Part shown: positions 60,043-64,000 of the stretch, piece by piece
Layout: every line of letters begins with the position of its first letter
Position numbering within the stretch: position 1 is the first letter of the stretch
Source: Cunninghamia lanceolata
Taxonomy: Eukaryota > Streptophyta > Pinopsida > Cupressales > Cupressaceae
Reading direction: 5' to 3'
Length of the DNA stretch: 64,000 nt
NCBI GenBank assembly: GCA_027924645.1
Contig: BSBN01000829.1
Location: 3,410,001-3,474,000, forward strand
Notes under the pieces: model-generated
Database searches by the model: none
What the model saw: the letters and a program-made list of their open reading frames with translations, nothing else
What the model was told of the DNA's origin: nothing
Program-made: the position numbers and the translations under genes

Positions 60043-61270
60043 TTGATAGCTGGAAAGTATCCAAATAGAATGAAAGATTCTCAGAGGAGAGCTTTGAAGG
60101 TTAAAGCACAAAAATATATGGTGCAAGGGGGTCTTCTATTCAGGAAGAACCATGATGGAATTTATCTGAGATGCCTAAACAGAGCTAAAGCAGATAAAGT
60201 GTTGATAGAACTACATGACAAGTACGGAACCGGCCATGGTTCCCATCTAGCTACAACACACAAAATGCTGAGGGTGGGTTATTATTGGCCCACGATGTTC
60301 AAAGACACTGAGAGTCACATCAGAAGTTGCCACACCTATCAGACTGTAGCAGATAAAGGGAGAAATCAGGCCAATCCACTACAACTTGTGATTGAATCAA
60401 GACCGTTTGCATAGTGGGGCTTGGATTTTATTAGTCATCAATCCCTCATCTTCTGTAGGACACAAATTTATACTGACAGTAACAAACTATTGTACAAGGT
60501 GGACTGAGGCTACCTGCTACAAATTCTCCACAATTGAGGTAGTTATCAAGTTTCTTGAAGAAAACATCATCACCAGGTTTGGAACTCCCTATTCATTGGT
60601 ATGTGATAATGGCCCTGCTTTCTCTTCTTTAAAGTTTTCTAAATGGGCATTTGAATATGGGATCATTTTAAGGTTTTCTTTAAATTATTACCCTCAAGGT
60701 AATGGATTGGCTGAATCAACGAACAAAATCTTATTAGACATAATCAAAAAGTTGGTTGCAAAGAATCCTAGAGAGTGGAATACCCTATTAAAATATGCAT
60801 TATGGGTAGATAGGACCAAGTTTAAGACAGCTTTAGGTAGCACACCTTATCATTTAGTTTATTGGACTGATCCCATACTTCTAGTAAATCTGAGAATACC
60901 AACCTGGAAGTTTGCCAATGAGTATCTAGGCTTTGATGACCATAGGGAAGCCAGAATAGTACAAATGCTACAATTAGATGAGAAAAGAGGTCAAGCCATC
61001 AAGAAGTTTGCCAAACACCAAGCCGTTGTTAAGAGGTGGTTTGATAAAAGGGCAAGAGTCAAAACATTTAGGATATCAGACTTAATGTTGTGCTGGGACA
61101 AAACACATGAAAAGAAAGGAAGCCATGGAAAATTTGATAAACTATGGCTAGGTCCATTACAAGTCTCAGAGATAATAGGAAATAATACATTTAGACTTAA
61201 GACCTTGACTGGAGAAGACGTGCCATTGCCAGTTAATGGCCAACATCTAAAACACTACTTCCAGGCCTGA
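60043..61270 (+). pseudogene. H2 integrase
   Basis: GGLLFRKNHDGIYLRCL, then the zinc-binding region LHDKYGTGHG...SCHTYQ, in which the last Cys is replaced by Tyr. The core has WGLDFIS, VCDNGPAF and GLAESTNK, an intact D-D-E set. A TAG at 60412 (glutamine in related proteins) is followed by a one-base loss near 60435. The C-terminus has LWLGPLQVSEI and ends at TGA 61268; no chromodomain. Confidence 0.88.
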
Positions 61271-62294
61271 GGTAAAGGGCAGCCCATTTTGGTGTAATAT
61301 AGTGTAAGTAATGTCCGGTTCTTCTTTTGCTATTTTCTTTTTTTGGGTTGGCTATTTGTATAGTTTTGTTTCCTGTTTGTTGTTTTGTTTTTGTTTGTAT
61401 AGTGTTGTTTCTACAGCCTGTTTGTACAATTTTTTTCTGCTTCTTTGCTTTTTGTACAGTCTGATGGTTTGGTTTGTTGTTTTCTCCTCAGTAGGGATCT
61501 TTGTTTTTACTTTAGAGTATTAAGGAGCAGCCTAGCAACCATCCAAAACAGTATAAATTTAGAATATTCAGGTTAATTATTTGCAATTTACACATAACTT
61601 GTTGTGACTATCATGAATGTAGAGAGTTATTTATCTTTTAAAATTTCGTATTCAATAAATGTGATTGAGAATTCGAGGCAAGTTTCTCACGATGACACAC
61701 CTAAAATCCTTGGGTTTGTTGAACCTACCAGTGTAGATATTAGGTGAAAAATCAGAGGTCACCCTTGCTACCATTACAATTCTCAGCTTAATTTTAGCAA
61801 GTGTCCACTCCTTGCATCATGAAGCTACAAATTGCTATATCTTGTGAAATCACTTCTAAAATCAGAAAATAAAAAATATAAAAATAAATAAAGCAGATTA
61901 TACTAAAAATCTAGATTAAGCCATCTAAGTAACTCTACCGAGGCTATAGAAGCTCGCTGGCAGTGGGGCTCTACTTAGGAGAATTGTAATGATAACCTTG
62001 CCGGGGCTATAGACGCTCGCTGGTAGCAAGGCTCTATCCAGTTGGCTATGAGGGAATATCCTCACCTACGTAGGCTAATGTCAGTCACTGGTTTGTTCAA
62101 CCAATCTTCAAGATGAGGCTTATTAATCATGTGCACACAATTAAACTGAAAATGAAGATTCATGCACCCTTATTGAATGCCTTAGGTCTCAAGATTGAAT
62201 AATAATTTACAAAATGGATAGTCAAAAGTTATGCATTTATCTCATTTAGTTTTCTTGAATGCCTTGAATTTGGTTGTTTTGTTTGGTTGCTAGT
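61271..62294 (+). other. H2 non-coding region between pol and 3' LTR
   Basis: T-rich at 61310-61510, then a segment (61690-62110) conserved with H1 46230-46640. It contains two related units: ACCGAGGCTATAGAAGCTCG...GGGGCTCTAC and GCCGGGGCTATAGACGCTCG...AAGGCTCTATCC. The second can fold with CCTTGC/GCAAGG arms. No ORF of note. Confidence 0.75.
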
Positions 62295-64000
62295 TGTTGT
62301 GATGTTCACAACATGCCCCATTTTACTCCTTAGCAAAATAGGGACCCCTGCTATGGCATTGCTTTTTGCTTCTGTTTTTGTGGGTCTGTCCTTGGTGGTA
62401 AGGGAAAAGAGAGTGAAATTTGCAAACCTTGATAAAATTAGTGAGAAAATACATTTTAAGTGCCAGTGCCTGGTATGGTTGGATTCCTTGTCAAAAATGA
62501 GCTAGGGTTGCTTTTTGAACCGTCTTAAAATTTGCCATATTTTTCAAGTTATGCTCATTTTGGTAAAATGCACTATCAGGTTTAAATATTTCAAAATTTC
62601 AAATGTTTTGTTAAAATATTTCTAAGTGTTTCAGCGGCTACGTAGAGTGTGCCAAGTGTCACATTCTGCATGAGTTTCGCACCAGTTTCTAAACAATTTC
62701 TAGAGTCACGCGGAGTGTGCCACTTGTCGCCCTCCGCAGTGAGCCCCTTTTAATTTTAAACACCCGCGGGCTTCGCCAATTTCTTAACAGTTTCAATAGA
62801 GTTGCGTTGAAGATGCCACATGGCACCTTCCGTAGTTGTTTCCTTAAAGGTTTCACGAGCCACGCAAAGAGTCCCGTATGTTTCAAACAAATAGCGCGGA
62901 GCATGACACGTGTCACTATCCGCGGATCCTTCAACAATTTCCAAAAGTTCCTTAAAGTTTCACAGGCAGCGCAGGAAGTGACAAGTGTCACTCTCCGCAG
63001 GTTTCTTAAAAAGTTTCCGCATTATTTCTAACCAGTTTCTTAAAGTTTCAGCGCCCGCGCGGAGCGCACCACGTGTCACTCTCTGCGGTGTCTTCGAAAG
63101 GTTTCCTAATTGTTTCAACAGTCGCGCGGAGTGTGCCGTGTGTCACCCTCCGCAGAGCCCCCTTAAAGTTCCTAAAACGTTTCAAAAGTTGCACGGAAGA
63201 CGCCACGTGGTGCCTTTCGCGAGGGTCTCGAAATAGTTTCCAACAGTTTCAAAATGTTTCAAAGGGCAGCGCGGAGTGTGACATTTGTCACCCTCCGCTG
63301 GTCCTTCAAAAGTCCCTGCGACTATTTCTAAGCAGTTTCAATGCCTTCGCGGAGAGCGCCAAGTGTCACTCTCCACAGGGTCCCTTCAAAAAGTTCCTTA
63401 AAGTTTCATGAGTAGTGTGGAGTGTGACATGTGTCACTCTCTGCAGGGTCCTTTCAAATGTTTCTTAAAAGTTTCTAACGGTTTTAGAGGTTGTACGGAA
63501 GACGCCACGTGGCACCTCCCGCGAAGGTTTCGTTAAGGTTTCGCTGTAGTTTCGAAGAGTTTCCAAGGCCCCGCGGAGTGTGACAAGTGTCACTCTCCGA
63601 TGTATGACCCGCCAAGCCCCTTGAAGTTTGAAGCAACTACGCGGAAGACGCCACGTGGCACCTTCCGCCAACAGTTTCAAAAGTGTTTCCATATAGTTTC
63701 TAAGAGTTGCAACGGACGTGCGGAGAGTGACAAGTGTCACTTTCCGCGAGAGTCTCAAAAGGTTTCGGGAGAGCCTTCGCAGGTTTCTCAGCAGCCCCTA
63801 ACAACGACGCAGGTGGCGACAAGTGTTGCCTTCCAAATAGAGCAACAATTTCAATAGCCCCTCGCGCGGAGCGTGCCACGTGTCACTCTCCGCGACACCA
63901 TTTCTATTTAAAGGCAAATAAAGGGTCGTTTTCGGCCAAACAGGATGAAGTCGGTGGGCGATTTTCAGGGCCTGCCGATGAGGTTTTTTGGCGCCAACAG
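62295..64000 (+). repeat. 3' LTR of H2, incomplete
   Basis: Copy of 51237 onwards, with the same starting hairpin, palindrome array (62641-63893) and TATA-like box (63905-63912). It is cut by the window end, so about half of the LTR and the target duplication are not visible. Confidence 0.9.
62641..63893. repeat. Palindrome array in the H2 3' LTR
   Basis: Same order of sites, cores and GTTTC spacers as 51594-52835, with scattered substitutions that are mostly transitions. The order and spacing of sites have therefore been stable since insertion. Confidence 0.9.

Larger units (their letters stand above)
51237..64000 (+). mobile_element. H2: Ty3/gypsy element with RNase H before RT (3' LTR cut by window end)
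   Basis: 5' LTR (51237 to about 54440), primer site (54450), gag, zinc knuckle, protease, archaeal-type RNase H, RT, degenerate RNase H and integrase, then about 1 kb non-coding and the start of the 3' LTR (62295). The internal region is 7.9 kb. It shares gene order and detailed homology with H1. At least 12 of 14 internal stops I placed are TAG, and there are two one-base frameshifts (near 58978 and 60435). Confidence 0.9.

Noticed and set aside
61311..61523. 70-codon hydrophobic ORF after H2 integrase
   Set aside because: Low-complexity T-rich DNA gives runs of Phe, Leu and Cys; no counterpart in H1.

Overview
The window looks like gene-free intergenic DNA of a large plant nuclear genome, made almost entirely of nested, decaying LTR retrotransposons. 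Plant-type Ty1/copia and Ty3/gypsy (Tat-like) proteins, kilobase-long LTRs, an initiator-Met primer site and AT-rich spacers support this. A gymnosperm or another large-genome seed plant fits, but the species cannot be told from the sequence. I found no host gene, tRNA, rRNA or CRISPR array. All coding regions are retroelement genes broken by stops or frameshifts.

Layout. (1) 1-1647: 3' end and 3' LTR of a copia element, C1, on the + strand. (2) 1648-7513: AT-rich spacer with a hairpin, a tandem duplication and a minisatellite. (3) 7514-9232: degraded gag-like ORF with an acidic tail. (4) 9323-23988: element G, a nearly complete Tat-like gypsy element on the - strand (LTRs about 98% identical) with gag, protease, G-patch, RT, RNase H, archaeal-type RNase H (aRNH) and integrase. 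(5) 23989 to about 48600: an old + strand gypsy element, H1, split by two insertions: E (25260-33210, - strand, gag-only, perfect GTCAC target duplication) and C2 (33731-41300, - strand copia). (6) 48622-51236: remnant of a long unrecognised ORF. (7) 51237-64000: element H2, a relative of H1, on the + strand; its 3' LTR runs off the window.

Three observations stand out. First, H1 and H2 place an aRNH domain between protease and RT, not after the RT-linked RNase H as in G. Second, the LTR upstream regions of G, H1 and H2 each carry an array of spaced short palindromes of unrelated sequence. In H2 these are about 17 sites of 28 bp, separated by ladders of roughly 10-bp GTTTC units, so that most centre-to-centre distances differ by about one helical turn. 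Third, premature stops are overwhelmingly TAG, as expected if CAG glutamine codons decayed through CHG cytosine methylation.

The nesting gives a relative history: H1 is oldest, E and C2 (LTRs roughly 8-10% diverged by eye) entered it later, H2 is intermediate (about 6%) and G is youngest (about 2%). Identity values are hand estimates.
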